From: Actibacterium lipolyticum
Lineage (GTDB): Bacteria; Pseudomonadota; Alphaproteobacteria; Rhodobacterales; Rhodobacteraceae
NCBI RefSeq assembly: GCF_900184935.1
Contig: NZ_FXYE01000001.1
Location: 1,178,001-1,242,000, forward strand
Length of the DNA: 64,000 nt
Reading direction: 5' to 3'
Made by a program: the position numbers and the translations under genes
In this document: piece by piece, positions 18,594-28,282 of the stretch
Layout: each line of letters starts with the position of its first letter
Position numbering within the stretch: the stretch's first letter is position 1
Notes under the pieces: model-generated
Seen by the model: the letters and a program-made list of their open reading frames with translations, nothing else
Databases searched by the model: none
Told to the model about the DNA's origin: nothing

Positions 18594-19154
18594 TTACTGC
18601 GCCGCGCCACATTCGCCGACAAGTTCACCATAGCGGCTGGTCAACCAACCCAGTGCTTCTTCGGGGTCGCGATCTTCGATCTTGCCAGTAAGGTTAGCGA
18701 AAACCGTGGCAGAGCGGCTGTCGTCGACGATCGGGATCGGCTCGCTTGTGATGACTGCATTGTACACAAAGAAGGCCACAGCAACCAACAGAACGCCACG
18801 CGCGACGCCAAACAGAAAGCCAAGACCTTGATCCACGCCACCAAGCGCAGATCGCTGAACCAGCGATGAGAACAGCGGTGTGAAGATCGAAACAACAACC
18901 AGCGCCAGTGCGAAGACCACCGCGAAGGATGCGAGGATAGAGATTTCGCAGCTATCGGCGATGAAATCACCAATGACCGGGATTTGTTTAATCAAGGGTT
19001 CTGCCTTGCCGGCGAACAAAAAGGCCAGAACCGCGGCAGCGACCCAACCAAGGATCGCCATCGTTTCACGCACAACGCCGCGCGAATAGGCCAAGATTGC
19101 CGAAAGAACGATAACGACGGCAACAACCGCGTCTATGATGGTGAAACCGTCCAT
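18594..19154 (-). CDS. cvpA: CvpA-family membrane protein
   Basis: The 186-residue protein has four hydrophobic segments and the CvpA opening DAVVAVVIVLSAILAYSRGVVRE, cited here in part, followed by LGWVAAAVLAFLFAG. CvpA was found as needed for colicin V production; its normal function in the inner membrane is unclear, though it contributes to envelope stress tolerance in enterobacteria. The ATG at 19154 has GGAGGAG upstream. It sits between radA and purF, matching the widespread cvpA-purF pairing. Confidence 0.9.
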   Translation of the reverse strand: MDGFTIIDAVVAVVIVLSAILAYSRGVVRETMAILGWVAAAVLAFLFAGKAEPLIKQIPVIGDFIADSCEISILASFAVVFALALVVVSIFTPLFSSLVQRSALGGVDQGLGFLFGVARGVLLVAVAFFVYNAVITSEPIPIVDDSRSATVFANLTGKIEDRDPEEALGWLTSRYGELVGECGAAQ

Positions 19155-19172
19155 GATCCACTCCTCCGTGGC

Positions 19173-20540
19173 TCAACCGGCCCCGAATATATCTCCAACA
19201 AATTCCGCTAGATCGGCCATCTCTCGCAGCTTCAACCCGGCGTCACCCCCCGGCTTACCGCGCGCGGGAGTAATTGCTTGTGTGAAACCAAGTTTTTGCG
19301 CTTCTTTCAACCTGTTTTCGGTCTGACCTACGGGGCGTAACGCACCAGAAAGGCTGATTTCGCCAAAAACCACGGTGTCTGGCGGCAGGGAAACGTCCTC
19401 TCGCGCGCTTAGAAGTGCGGCCGCGACGGCAAGGTCGGCGGCAGGCTCGGTAACCTTCATGCCGCCAGCGACGTTCAGGAACACATCAAGCCCGGCAAAC
19501 GGAATGCCGCACCGGGCCTCTAACACCGCCAGTGTGGTCGACAGTCGACCAGCATCAAGCCCGACAACCGTGCGCCGTGGCGTACCAAGCGGAGAGGGTG
19601 CGACGAGCGCTTGAATCTCTGTCAAAACAGGGCGCGTGCCTTCGATGCCAGAGAAAACAGCGGACCCGGCGGCAGGTTTGTTTCGATCTGATAAGAACAG
19701 GGCAGAGGGGTTCACCACCTCCGAAAGACCGGCGCCGGTCATCTCAAAAACCCCGATCTCATCGGCGGGGCCAAAACGGTTCTTTACGGCCCGAAGAATC
19801 CGGAATTGGTGCCCACGTTCACCTTCGAAATAAAGAACCGTATCGACCATATGTTCGACAACGCGTGGGCCTGCGATTTGCCCTTCCTTGGTGACATGAC
19901 CCACCAAAATGACGGCTGTGCCGGTTCGTTTGGCAAATGTCACCAATTCATGCGCAGAAGCGCGAACTTGGCTGACCGACCCGGGCGCACTGTCCACATT
20001 GTCGGCCCACATCGTCTGAATCGAATCAATAATGGCCAGTTGCGGCCGCTCTGCGTCCAGTGTGGTCAGGATGTCGCGCAGGTTGGTTTCTGTGGCCAAC
20101 TTAACGGGCGCATCCGTCAACCCCAGCCGCTGCGCGCGCATACGCACCTGTGCGCTTGCTTCCTCGCCCGAGATGTAGACGCAGGATAGGCCTGCCCGCG
20201 CAAAAGAGGCCGCAGCCTGAAGCAACAAGGTCGATTTCCCGATGCCGGGATCACCACCAACCAAGATTGCCGAGGCCGGAACAAGCCCGCCGCCCAACAC
20301 CCGATCCAGTTCCGATAGGCCCGAACTGGTGCGCGGTGGGGGCGCCTCTTTGGTGGATAGGTCAGACAGGGCAAGCGATTTGCCGCGGGTGCCCCCCAAA
20401 GATTTTGCTTTTGGCCCCGCGGATAGGGGCGCTTCTTCGGTGATGGTGTTCCACGCACCGCAGCCGTCGCAGCGCCCTGACCACTTTGTGTGAACCGCGC
20501 CGCAGCCTGAGCATGTGAAAGAAGATGTTGCTTTTGCCAT
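19173..20540 (-). CDS. radA: DNA repair protein RadA
   Basis: The 455-residue protein has an N-terminal zinc finger (Cys10, Cys13, Cys24, Cys27), Walker A GGDPGIGKST, the RadA-specific KNRFGPADEIGVFEM motif (KNRFG) and a C-terminal Lon-like domain with TRPVLTEIQALV. RadA is a RecA-like ATPase that drives branch migration in recombinational repair. The ATG at 20540 is used; a TTG two codons upstream is the only alternative. It is followed by cvpA after 18 bases, so a radA-cvpA-purF-SDR transcript is likely. Confidence 0.95.
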   Translation of the reverse strand: MAKATSSFTCSGCGAVHTKWSGRCDGCGAWNTITEEAPLSAGPKAKSLGGTRGKSLALSDLSTKEAPPPRTSSGLSELDRVLGGGLVPASAILVGGDPGIGKSTLLLQAAASFARAGLSCVYISGEEASAQVRMRAQRLGLTDAPVKLATETNLRDILTTLDAERPQLAIIDSIQTMWADNVDSAPGSVSQVRASAHELVTFAKRTGTAVILVGHVTKEGQIAGPRVVEHMVDTVLYFEGERGHQFRILRAVKNRFGPADEIGVFEMTGAGLSEVVNPSALFLSDRNKPAAGSAVFSGIEGTRPVLTEIQALVAPSPLGTPRRTVVGLDAGRLSTTLAVLEARCGIPFAGLDVFLNVAGGMKVTEPAADLAVAAALLSAREDVSLPPDTVVFGEISLSGALRPVGQTENRLKEAQKLGFTQAITPARGKPGGDAGLKLREMADLAEFVGDIFGAG

Positions 20541-20592
20541 GGCCAATGTTCTGCCTTGGTTCTCTTTTCAACGCAAGCGGTGCGTTGATAAA

Positions 20593-21036
20593 TCAGCCCA
20601 CCGATTTGCGTTTGGACAAGATTGAAAAGGCAAGGGACGCCAATATGCAGAACGTGAACAAGTAAAGCCCCCAGGCGGTTTCAATTTTCCCAACACCAAT
20701 CCCTTTCGCCACAACGATATAGAGCGCAATGAGGAATACGTCGGCCATTGCCAGTTTGCCCAACACACCAATCGCGGGCAGCAACCGAGGAGAGGCAAGG
20801 CGGAACTGCACCAAGGCCAGCCCGATTGTTTTCAGATAGGGGGCGAAAAGGGCAAAGATCGTAACGATCAATGCCAGAAAAACGTCTTTTTCCCAAAGGC
20901 TTTGCAGGCCAGAAATGACGGAGACTTCGCTCATACCGAACAACGGCAATAGCCCTGCACGAAGCAACGGGGCGAACCAGGCAATGGGAAAAAGGATTAG
21001 AAGCGAAAGATTAGCGAAACGTAGAAAGGTGTTCAT
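20593..21036 (-). CDS. Paraquat-inducible protein A (PqiA)-like membrane protein, single domain
   Basis: The 147-residue protein has four membrane segments at about residues 5-25, 50-75, 90-115 and 120-140 and PqiA-type features such as LQSLWEKDVFLALIV and GKLAMADVFLIALYI. Enterobacterial PqiA is a double-domain protein working with the MCE protein PqiB in envelope lipid transport; this is a single domain without pqiB. Its gene is about 1 kb downstream of mlaFE on the same strand, which would fit an envelope role, but the hypothetical gene between them weakens the link. Confidence 0.75.
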   Translation of the reverse strand: MNTFLRFANLSLLILFPIAWFAPLLRAGLLPLFGMSEVSVISGLQSLWEKDVFLALIVTIFALFAPYLKTIGLALVQFRLASPRLLPAIGVLGKLAMADVFLIALYIVVAKGIGVGKIETAWGLYLFTFCILASLAFSILSKRKSVG

Positions 21037-21109
21037 AATTACTCGTCAGGACCGGGGCGTTTGGTCGGGCATAACCGAACCAAACGCTATGGGCCATCGC
21101 TAAGAAATC

Positions 21110-21880
21110 CTATTCCGCTGTTTTGGCCGCAATTGGCACGATGTTCGCGCCAGTCTCGTTAGCGGGCTTAAGCCCGTAACCGATTGCGGGAAGCAGCTCT
21201 GACAGATCGGCCGTTAGGCTTTCCATCTGTTTTTCAATCAGAGCTTCCTCGACCGAGACTTCTTGCATCCAGCGGCGCAATTCATCCGTTGTCTGGCGTG
21301 CAAGCCCGATGTTTTCGCCAAGCGCGGTCAGTTCTTCCTGACGTTGCTGCAAGAAAGTGCGGGCGCGATTAACCTTTTCATCCGAGTAGACAGTGGCAAG
21401 ATCGCGCGACTGAAAACTCATTTGGGCGGCAAGGTCCAACAGCTCTGGCTCAAGCCGACCTAGGTCTGGGTGATTGCGCATATGGGTGATGCGTTCGCGC
21501 ATGTTGTCAAATTCAGAAGACAAAGCGAAAACACCTTCGCGGTCTGCGGCGTGGCTTGCGCGATAAGCATTGGCGACATCGTCCATACGCACCGCAAAAT
21601 CACGATGAGAATTTTCCAGCGCCATAACGCGATTGCCGGACGGGATGAAGATGCACAGCGCCAGCATCAGTGCGGTCAACCCTAGCTGGGCGATCATACC
21701 GGCATTGGTAAAGACAGTGTCGCCATAACTTGCGCTGAACGACAGCCACGGCAAGACGCCGAAGCCCGCCAACACGCTTGCAATCACCAAGCTGACCGCG
21801 GTGATCGCGATGAAAACGAGACAGAATTTCTGAGCAATGCGTTGTAGAGTGAATAGGTTGGTAACAGATGTACTGGTCAT
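21110..21880 (-). CDS. Conserved membrane protein with coiled-coil C-terminus, function unknown
   Basis: I do not recognise a functional family. The 256-residue protein has two membrane helices (about residues 20-42 and 60-80), then a long charged helical region (residues 85-230) with EFDNMRERITHMRNHP, SRDLATVYSDEKVNRARTFL and QVSVEEALIEKQMESL-like heptads predicted to form a coiled coil. Similar proteins in roseobacters are sometimes labelled DNA repair protein, which nothing here supports. The ATG at 21880 is favoured by AGGAG nine bases upstream. It is 107 bases downstream of mlaF on the same strand. Confidence 0.6.
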   Translation of the reverse strand: MTSTSVTNLFTLQRIAQKFCLVFIAITAVSLVIASVLAGFGVLPWLSFSASYGDTVFTNAGMIAQLGLTALMLALCIFIPSGNRVMALENSHRDFAVRMDDVANAYRASHAADREGVFALSSEFDNMRERITHMRNHPDLGRLEPELLDLAAQMSFQSRDLATVYSDEKVNRARTFLQQRQEELTALGENIGLARQTTDELRRWMQEVSVEEALIEKQMESLTADLSELLPAIGYGLKPANETGANIVPIAAKTAE

Positions 21881-21987
21881 AAAAACGCTCCTGTCGCAAA
21901 GATTCGCCGATGCAAACATGATAGGCGGAAACTTGCCGCAAATTAATGGGAAAATCTTCTGCCTTTTGTCACCCTTAGGGAGAGTGG

Positions 21988-22734
21988 CTATCGAACAGCA
22001 GCAATTGGACCTTCTGCGCGGCCATTAATGAACTGATCTAAATAGGGATCACCAGAGCTGTCCATCTGATCAACGCGACCCGTCCATTTGATCACGCCAT
22101 CATGTAACATCGCCACATCATCGGCGATCGCGCGAACTGATGTCATGTCATGGGTGATGGTCATGGCAGTCGCGCCCATCTCAACCACGATTTCACGGAT
22201 CAATTCATTGATGACACCCGCCATGATCGGATCAAGGCCGGTGGTCGGTTCGTCGAAAAAGATGATTTCGGGGTCGGCGGCGATGGCGCGAGCAAGGCCT
22301 ACGCGCTTTTGCATGCCCCCTGACAGTTCTGCCGGGTACAGGTCGGCGACATCTGGCTTCAGCCCGACACGGCGCAGCTTTTCGATGGCGATATCGCGGG
22401 CCTCGGACTTGGTCTTTTTCAGTGAGCCGCGCAGAAGGCGAAAGGCAACGTTTTGCCAAACGGTCATACTGTCGAATAGGGCCGCACCCTGAAACAGCAT
22501 CCCAAAGCGCGCCAGAAACGCATCCCGATCGGCCGTGGTCACATCTTGACCATCGACCAGCACGCTTCCTGCGTCGGGCTTTACTAACCCCAGAACACAT
22601 TTCAGCGTCACCGACTTGCCCGTCCCCGAACCGCCGATGATGACCATGCTTTCACCCTTTGGAATAGTCAGGTCAACACCGCGTAATACGGCGTTGTTTC
22701 CAAAAGATTTATGTACGCCTCTAAGCTCTATCAT
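21988..22734 (-). CDS. mlaF: MlaF-type ABC transporter ATP-binding protein
   Basis: The 248-residue protein has Walker A GGSGTGKS (residues 34-41), the signature ELSGGMQKRV, Walker B IIFFDEPTTGLDP and an H-loop TITHDMTSVR. LSGGMQ with KRVG and the domain length match MlaF/Ttg2A, the ATPase of the MCE-type phospholipid transporter that maintains outer-membrane lipid asymmetry. The ATG at 22734 overlaps the stop of the permease gene (ATGA), which fixes the start. MlaD, MlaC and MlaB are not encoded nearby. Confidence 0.9.
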   Translation of the reverse strand: MIELRGVHKSFGNNAVLRGVDLTIPKGESMVIIGGSGTGKSVTLKCVLGLVKPDAGSVLVDGQDVTTADRDAFLARFGMLFQGAALFDSMTVWQNVAFRLLRGSLKKTKSEARDIAIEKLRRVGLKPDVADLYPAELSGGMQKRVGLARAIAADPEIIFFDEPTTGLDPIMAGVINELIREIVVEMGATAMTITHDMTSVRAIADDVAMLHDGVIKWTGRVDQMDSSGDPYLDQFINGRAEGPIAAVR

Positions 22735-23510
22735 CCGGTGAAAAACAACTCTGTCAGCAGGTAGTTGGCTGCAAGGATAAGTACGGACGCGGCGACAACT
22801 GCGGATTTTGTGGCACGGCCAACGCCCTGCGCCCCGCGGCCAGAGTTCATGCCGAAATAGCAGCCGACCAACGCGATCAGGAAGCCAAATACCGCACCTT
22901 TGATAAGGCCCGATGTCACGTCCCACATCTCTAGGAAGTCGACGGTGTTCTTTAGATACGCAGCGCTGTTAAAGCCCAAACGCCCGGTGCCAACCAGATA
23001 GCCGCCGAATATGCCAATCGAGTCGCCAACCGCCACAAGGATCGGCACGGTCAAAGTCGCGGCCAAAACACGCGGGGCCGTCAGATAACGCATCGGGTTC
23101 GTCGATAGGGTGACCAAAGCATCGATTTGTTCGGTTACCTTCATCGTGCCAATTTCCGCAGCGATGGAGGATGCAACGCGCGCCGCCACCATCAAGCCAC
23201 CCAAAACCGGGCCCAGTTCGCGCGTCATGCCGATGGCAACGATGGACGGGACAACCGCCTCGGCCTGAAAACGGCTGCCGCCCGCATAGATTTGCAGGGC
23301 AAGTGCCGCGCCGGTGAAGATGGCCGTCAGCCCAACGACCGGAAGGCTTAGATAGCCGATTGTCAGGAGTGCACTGGCAAATTCCCGAAAATAGAAAGGC
23401 GGGCTGAATATGGCGGCAATTGTTTGCGCCATGAACAGAACACCGCGCCCAAGCCCCGCAACAAGTGCAAGCGTTGAACGGCCGATTCCTGCGACGGCAC
23501 CAAGCACCAT
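22731..23510 (-). CDS. mlaE: MlaE-type ABC transporter permease
   Basis: The 259-residue protein matches the MlaE/Ttg2B permease family: five or six membrane segments, the conserved VPSIVAIGMTRELGPVLGGLMVAARV region (cited in part) and EIGTMKVTEQIDALVTLSTNP. The EIGTMKVTEQ motif contacts the ATPase. It starts at the very end of alr (the ATG shares one base with the alr TGA) and overlaps mlaF by four bases, so the three genes form one transcription unit. The partner MCE protein MlaD is missing from this locus. Confidence 0.92.
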   Translation of the reverse strand: MVLGAVAGIGRSTLALVAGLGRGVLFMAQTIAAIFSPPFYFREFASALLTIGYLSLPVVGLTAIFTGAALALQIYAGGSRFQAEAVVPSIVAIGMTRELGPVLGGLMVAARVASSIAAEIGTMKVTEQIDALVTLSTNPMRYLTAPRVLAATLTVPILVAVGDSIGIFGGYLVGTGRLGFNSAAYLKNTVDFLEMWDVTSGLIKGAVFGFLIALVGCYFGMNSGRGAQGVGRATKSAVVAASVLILAANYLLTELFFTG

Positions 23511-24559
23511 CAGCTAACACCCCCGGCGTAGCGGCGCTTGTATCGGCTACCCAGAGAGGTGAGTATTTCATACCCGATCGTCCCAGCGGCATCCGCCAAA
23601 TCATCAACGGATTGATCGACGCCCAAAATATCCAGCGATTTTGGCGTGGTGTTCAGATGGGTAATGTCGACGGTGATCAGATCCATGGAAACGCGACCAA
23701 CGATGGGGCAGGGCGTGCCTTCGAAGAACAGCATCGCTTTGTTGCTCATGGCACGGATCAGCCCATCGGCGTAACCACCTGCAACGGTTGCAAGCACCGC
23801 AGGTTTATCCGTTACCCACGACGCGCCGTACCCTGCGCTTTCGCCCGGCTCCAACTCTCGCGTCTGGATCACGGGCAGTGAAAGATGCGCAACCGGTTCG
23901 GCGTTTTCAAAGGGCATACCGCCGTAAAGGCCAATACCCGGGCGCGTCAGGTCAAAATGATAATCCGGGCCCAATAGGATGCCACCCGTCGCGGAGAGGG
24001 AGCGGGGAACATCAATACCATCCGTCATCTCGCGGAAGGTCGCCAACTGCTGAGCGTTTTGCGGATGGTCAGGCTCATCGGCGCAGGCCAGATGGCTCAT
24101 GATCAGTTTCGGGCCAGCAGGCAGGGCGATTTCGGCAACTGCGGCCCATTCGCTGGGTTCCATTCCCAACCGGTTCATTCCGGTATCAAGCTGAATACCA
24201 AATGGCGCACCAGGAAGGGCCTCGAAGTGGCGGGTTAGCTGGTTCAGCGAATTCAGCATCGGAATAAGATCAAGGTCGTTGATCATATCCGTGTCGCCAG
24301 GCATGTGGCCGCCAAAGACATAGATTTCCGGCCCGCGGCCCAAAACCTCGCGCAGGGCTGCGCCTTCTTCGGCAACGGCGACAAAAAAGCGCCGCGCGCC
24401 AGCGCGTGCAAGTGCGCGCGCCGCCCGGCCGGCGCCAAGGCCATATCCGTCAGCCTTAACCACCGCAGCGGTTTCCACGTTTTCGCCGGTCGCTTTGTTC
24501 AGCGCCTGCCAATTGCGCATTAGCGCATCGAGATCGATAGAAAGAGAACCAGTAGCCAT
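23510..24559 (-). CDS. alr: Alanine racemase
   Basis: The 349-residue PLP enzyme has [10 protein letters not shown] with the PLP lysine at residue 35, the [11 protein letters not shown] region and the catalytic tyrosine in AGYGASW. The C-terminal beta domain has [14 protein letters not shown] with the conserved MDxxxVD pattern. It converts L- to D-alanine for peptidoglycan. The gene is slightly short at 349 residues but all key parts are present. It overlaps mlaE by one base, an association of cell-wall and lipid-transport genes that may be only positional. Confidence 0.94.
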   Translation of the reverse strand: MATGSLSIDLDALMRNWQALNKATGENVETAAVVKADGYGLGAGRAARALARAGARRFFVAVAEEGAALREVLGRGPEIYVFGGHMPGDTDMINDLDLIPMLNSLNQLTRHFEALPGAPFGIQLDTGMNRLGMEPSEWAAVAEIALPAGPKLIMSHLACADEPDHPQNAQQLATFREMTDGIDVPRSLSATGGILLGPDYHFDLTRPGIGLYGGMPFENAEPVAHLSLPVIQTRELEPGESAGYGASWVTDKPAVLATVAGGYADGLIRAMSNKAMLFFEGTPCPIVGRVSMDLITVDITHLNTTPKSLDILGVDQSVDDLADAAGTIGYEILTSLGSRYKRRYAGGVS

Positions 24560-24628
24560 AACAAGGGTTTCGGTTGCAAGTAATGTCAGGTCAAGGGGGA
24601 AACGCGTAACCTTGCGAAGCGTTGCGCA

Positions 24629-26122
24629 TTAGAATCTGTCGTCGCCACCCGCGCCCTGCTGCCACGGCTTCACAAGGTTGCCAAAGCGTGTGAACTGCGG
24701 TTCGAACGACAGTTCGACCGTGCCAATTGGGCCATGACGTTGTTTGCCGACAATAACTTCGGCCTTGCCGTGCAGGCGTTCCATGTCTTCTTTCCACTTT
24801 TCAATGGCAGCCATGTCACCTTCATCGGGCTTTTCGCGTTCTTTGTAATATTCACCGCGATACACAAACAGCACGCAGTCGGCATCTTGCTCGATCGAGC
24901 CCGATTCCCGAAGGTCACTTAGCTGCGGGCGTTTATCGTCGCGGCTTTCGACCTGACGGCTAAGCTGGGACAGGGCGATAACTGGGATGTTCAATTCCTT
25001 GGCAATCGCTTTCATCCCCATCGAAATTTCGGCAATTTCGTTGACCCGGTTGTCGGCGGTCCCGCGGCAAAGCTGCAAATAGTCGACGATCAACACATCC
25101 AATCCATGCGTCCGCTTCAGGCGCCGCGCGCGGGCGGCCAGCTGGCTGATGGGCAGGGCGGGCGTGTCGTCGATGAATAGGGGGCAGGCCTCTAGGGTTT
25201 TGGCGGCCTCAACAAAGCGACGGAATTCGGATTCCGTCATGTCACCCTGACGAATCTTGTGTGACGAAATTTCAGAGGCTTCGGCCAGAACCCGGCCCGC
25301 CAACTGTTCAGCGCTCATTTCCAAGGAAAAGAAGCCGACCACACCGCCATCAATAGCGCCTTCGGTGCCGTCCGGGCGAACGCCCCGCTTATAGGCTTTT
25401 GCGACGTTAAATGCGATGTTCGTTGCGAGCGATGTTTTCCCCATCGACGGACGACCCGCAAGGATCAGCAAATCCGAAGGGTGCAGGCCACCAAGTTGCT
25501 TGTCCAGATCGACCAGACCGGTTGAAAGCCCGGCCATGCCGCCGCCGCGCTGATAGGCGCTGTTGGCGACCAGAACCGCATCGGTCACTGCGCGCAGGAA
25601 GGATTGAAACCCGGATTCGCTTTGGCCTTGTTCGCCCAGCTTATAGAGGTGCTGTTCAGCTTCGACGATTTGTTCTTTGGGTTCGCTTTCCACATCGACA
25701 CGCGCCGCCTTGGACGCGATGTCTTTGCCCAAGCCGATCAATTCCCGCCGGATGGCGAAATCATAAATCATCTGGGCATAGTCACGCGCTGCAAACGACG
25801 AAATCGCCGCACCGGCTAGACGCGCCAGATAGGCGGGGCCGCCAAGTTCTTTCAGGCCTTCATCATCTTCAAGGAACGACTTCAGCGTAACCGGGGAGGC
25901 AAGCGCATTCTTAGCGATCCGCGCGGCGGCAACTTCGTAGATGCGCGAATGGACGGGTTCATAAAAGTGATGCGGCTGCAGGACAGACGCGACCCTGTCG
26001 TAGATGTCGTTATTCGTCAGGATCGCGCCCAGTAGCTGCTGCTCGGCCTCGATGTTGTGCGGCAGTGTGCCGCCTTCTTCACTGCCCGAATTTTCCTGCC
26101 GGATCGCTGCGATCTCGTTCAT
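24629..26122 (-). CDS. dnaB: Replicative DNA helicase
   Basis: The 497-residue protein has the DnaB N-terminal domain (PHNIEAEQQLLGAIL) and a RecA-like C-terminal domain with Walker A AGRPSMGKTSLA, Walker B LIVDYLQL and SQLSRQVESRDDKRPQLSDLRESG, given here in part. DnaB unwinds the parental duplex at the fork as a hexamer. Two consecutive ATG codons occur at 26125 and 26122; 26122 gives a more usual distance to AGGGGC. The upstream open frame extension has no similarity. No intein is present. Confidence 0.95.
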   Translation of the reverse strand: MNEIAAIRQENSGSEEGGTLPHNIEAEQQLLGAILTNNDIYDRVASVLQPHHFYEPVHSRIYEVAAARIAKNALASPVTLKSFLEDDEGLKELGGPAYLARLAGAAISSFAARDYAQMIYDFAIRRELIGLGKDIASKAARVDVESEPKEQIVEAEQHLYKLGEQGQSESGFQSFLRAVTDAVLVANSAYQRGGGMAGLSTGLVDLDKQLGGLHPSDLLILAGRPSMGKTSLATNIAFNVAKAYKRGVRPDGTEGAIDGGVVGFFSLEMSAEQLAGRVLAEASEISSHKIRQGDMTESEFRRFVEAAKTLEACPLFIDDTPALPISQLAARARRLKRTHGLDVLIVDYLQLCRGTADNRVNEIAEISMGMKAIAKELNIPVIALSQLSRQVESRDDKRPQLSDLRESGSIEQDADCVLFVYRGEYYKEREKPDEGDMAAIEKWKEDMERLHGKAEVIVGKQRHGPIGTVELSFEPQFTRFGNLVKPWQQGAGGDDRF

Positions 26123-26287
26123 CATTAGCCCCTGTGTCCCCGTGAGGAGTGGGTATAGGCGCAGCAGGGCTGCGCGATCAATCTGGATATCCTGTGGATA
26201 GCCTGTGAGCAAATAGTCCCGCATCTATGTTGCGGGACCAATGTGCCATCCGTCAATATGTAGTGAAGTGGCGCTAGGCTGTTTTTT

Positions 26288-26320
26288 GCAAGGCCAGCGC
26301 AATTTGCACTGGCCGCAGCA
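26288..26320 (-). other. Stem-loop immediately downstream of pyrE
   Basis: GGCCAG (26292-26297) pairs with CTGGCC (26309-26314), flanked by TTGC and GCAA arms. It starts within four bases of the pyrE stop codon (26324-26326). On the minus strand it is followed by an A run rather than a T run, so it is not a textbook intrinsic terminator; it may protect the 3' end of the pyrC-pyrE message. Confidence 0.4.
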
Positions 26321-26323
26321 AAA

Positions 26324-27004
26324 TCAGCCCTTGGAACGCGCGTCCTGCCATGCCCGCGGGGCCTTCAGGAACGACTCAACCTCGGTCAGGGTTTCGTCGT
26401 CAAATGCACCCGATGCGCGCGCTTCTTCCAGCACGTCCCACCACGTACACAGATAGTGAAGCTGCACACCGTGATCGCCCAGCGTCTTTTCCGTTTCGGG
26501 GAAGATCCCGTAATAGAAAATCACCGCCGTGTGGCCGCAGGTCGCGCCGGTTTCACGGATCGCATCCACAAAGCTAAGCTTGGAACCGCCATCGGTTGTC
26601 AGGTCTTCGACCAGCAACACACGCTCGCCTTCGCTCATCGCGCCTTCGATCCGGGCGTTGCGGCCATAGCCCTTTGGCTTTTTGCGCACATAGGTCATCG
26701 GAAGCGCCATACGTTCCGCCACCAATGCCGCAAATGGAATGCCCGCAGTTTCACCGCCTGCGATATTATCGAATGCCTCAAACCCGGCGTCGCGCATGAC
26801 GGTGACGGACATGAAATCCATCAGCGTGGAACGGATGCGCGGGTACGAGATCAGCTTGCGGCAATCGATGTAGGTCGGCGATGGCAGGCCAGAGGCCAGC
26901 GTAAAAGGCTCGGCCGCGTTAAAGTGAACGGCCTTGATCTCTAGCAGCATCTTGGCAGTCAGGCGCGCCATTTCGGCCTTGGTCGGGAAGGAGGTCGGGA
27001 TCAT
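26324..27004 (-). CDS. pyrE: Orotate phosphoribosyltransferase
   Basis: The 226-residue protein has the PRPP-binding signature [14 protein letters not shown] (about residues 129-142), the [12 protein letters not shown] loop and [11 protein letters not shown]. It joins orotate to PRPP to make OMP in pyrimidine synthesis. It follows pyrC after 42 bases on the same strand, so steps three and five of the pathway are encoded together. The stop is followed by a stem-loop at 26288-26320. Confidence 0.94.
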   Translation of the reverse strand: MIPTSFPTKAEMARLTAKMLLEIKAVHFNAAEPFTLASGLPSPTYIDCRKLISYPRIRSTLMDFMSVTVMRDAGFEAFDNIAGGETAGIPFAALVAERMALPMTYVRKKPKGYGRNARIEGAMSEGERVLLVEDLTTDGGSKLSFVDAIRETGATCGHTAVIFYYGIFPETEKTLGDHGVQLHYLCTWWDVLEEARASGAFDDETLTEVESFLKAPRAWQDARSKG

Positions 27005-27046
27005 CGCTGTGGCCTTTCGTGGGAGGTGTCGCGCTGGGGCAGGTGG

Positions 27047-28087
27047 TTAGGCTTCGACGCGCCAATGCAGCGGGAAGCCGGGATCAAACACCGTCACCGG
27101 GCCAGCGCCGGTTTCGATTTTGGCGGGGTATTCGACGGGGTCGCCCTTAACCAACGTGATGGTGCTTTCATTCGCGGGCATGCCATAGAATGCGGCACCG
27201 TTGATGGATGTGAACGCTTCCAGATTTTCCAGCGCGCTGACACCTTCAAAGACTTCGGCCAAGCAGCTCATCGTGTTGGTTGCGGTGAAGCAACCGGCGC
27301 AGCCACAGGCGCTTTCTTTTGCCGGATCGGCGTGGGGCGCGCTGTCTGTGCCAAGGAAGAACCGCGGATCGCCCGATGTGGCGGCTTGCAGTAGCGCAAG
27401 CCGGTGCTGTTCACGCTTGGCGACTGGCAGGCAGTAATAATGTGGTTTGATCCCGCCAACCAGAATGTGGTTCCGGTTGATGATCAGGTGATGCGTCGTG
27501 ATCGTTGCGCCAAGGTCTTCTTCATGGGCGCTGACATAGGCGACGCCGTTGGCGGTGGTGATGTGTTCCATCACGACTTCTAGGCCGGGGGTGGCGCGGC
27601 GGATCGGGTCAAGCACCCGGTCGATGAACACAGCTTCGCGGTCAAAGATGTCAACGTCGGGGTCTGTAACCTCGCCATGAACACACAGGGGCAGGCCGAT
27701 TTCAGCCATTTTTTCCAGCACAGCACGGACTTTATCAAAGTCCGTGACGCCCGAGGCCGAGTTGGTCGTCGCGCCAGCGGGGTAAAGTTTGACCGCCGTG
27801 ATCAGCCCGCTTTCATGTGCGGCGGCGACATCGTTCGGATCGGTGTCTTCGGTCAGATACAGCGTCATCAACGGCGCAAAATCCGCGCCTTCGGGGAGGG
27901 CTGCCAGAATGCGATCACGATAGGCCGCCGCATCTGCGCCGGTTACGACCGGCGGGACGAGGTTGGGCATGATAATCGCGCGCCCAAAATGGCGGGCGGT
28001 TTCGGGCAGGATACCTTCCAGCATAGCGCCATCGCGCAGGTGAAGGTGCCAATCATCGGGGCGGCGGATCGTGAGTTTTTGTGTCAT
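27047..28087 (-). CDS. pyrC: Dihydroorotase, class II
   Basis: The 346-residue protein starts [20 protein letters not shown], where His14 and His16 are metal ligands. It has [18 protein letters not shown] with the start of the carboxylated-lysine region (KLYPAG), [21 protein letters not shown] and LGTDSAPH with the catalytic Asp. It interconverts carbamoyl-aspartate and dihydroorotate with two zinc ions. The ATG at 28087 fixes the usual N-terminus; a longer in-frame extension to 28693 is antisense to ureD and has no family similarity. It is divergent from ureD, 195 bases apart. Confidence 0.95.
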   Translation of the reverse strand: MTQKLTIRRPDDWHLHLRDGAMLEGILPETARHFGRAIIMPNLVPPVVTGADAAAYRDRILAALPEGADFAPLMTLYLTEDTDPNDVAAAHESGLITAVKLYPAGATTNSASGVTDFDKVRAVLEKMAEIGLPLCVHGEVTDPDVDIFDREAVFIDRVLDPIRRATPGLEVVMEHITTANGVAYVSAHEEDLGATITTHHLIINRNHILVGGIKPHYYCLPVAKREQHRLALLQAATSGDPRFFLGTDSAPHADPAKESACGCAGCFTATNTMSCLAEVFEGVSALENLEAFTSINGAAFYGMPANESTITLVKGDPVEYPAKIETGAGPVTVFDPGFPLHWRVEA

Positions 28088-28282
28088 GGCCCCGGCGTTA
28101 CACAATTGCGGTGCGGCTTTCCAGTATCTATCGCGCGTCGAGGCGCTGAACGCGTTTGTTATGTGGTTAAATATTGGGCGTGTGCGCCCCCATTTTGTGC
28201 GGTTCGCATTAAATGCGGGCATTGCTGCAGTGCGGCGTCGTGCTAAGCTGAGCATTGAGAAGGGTTCAGGTATCAAGAGGCC

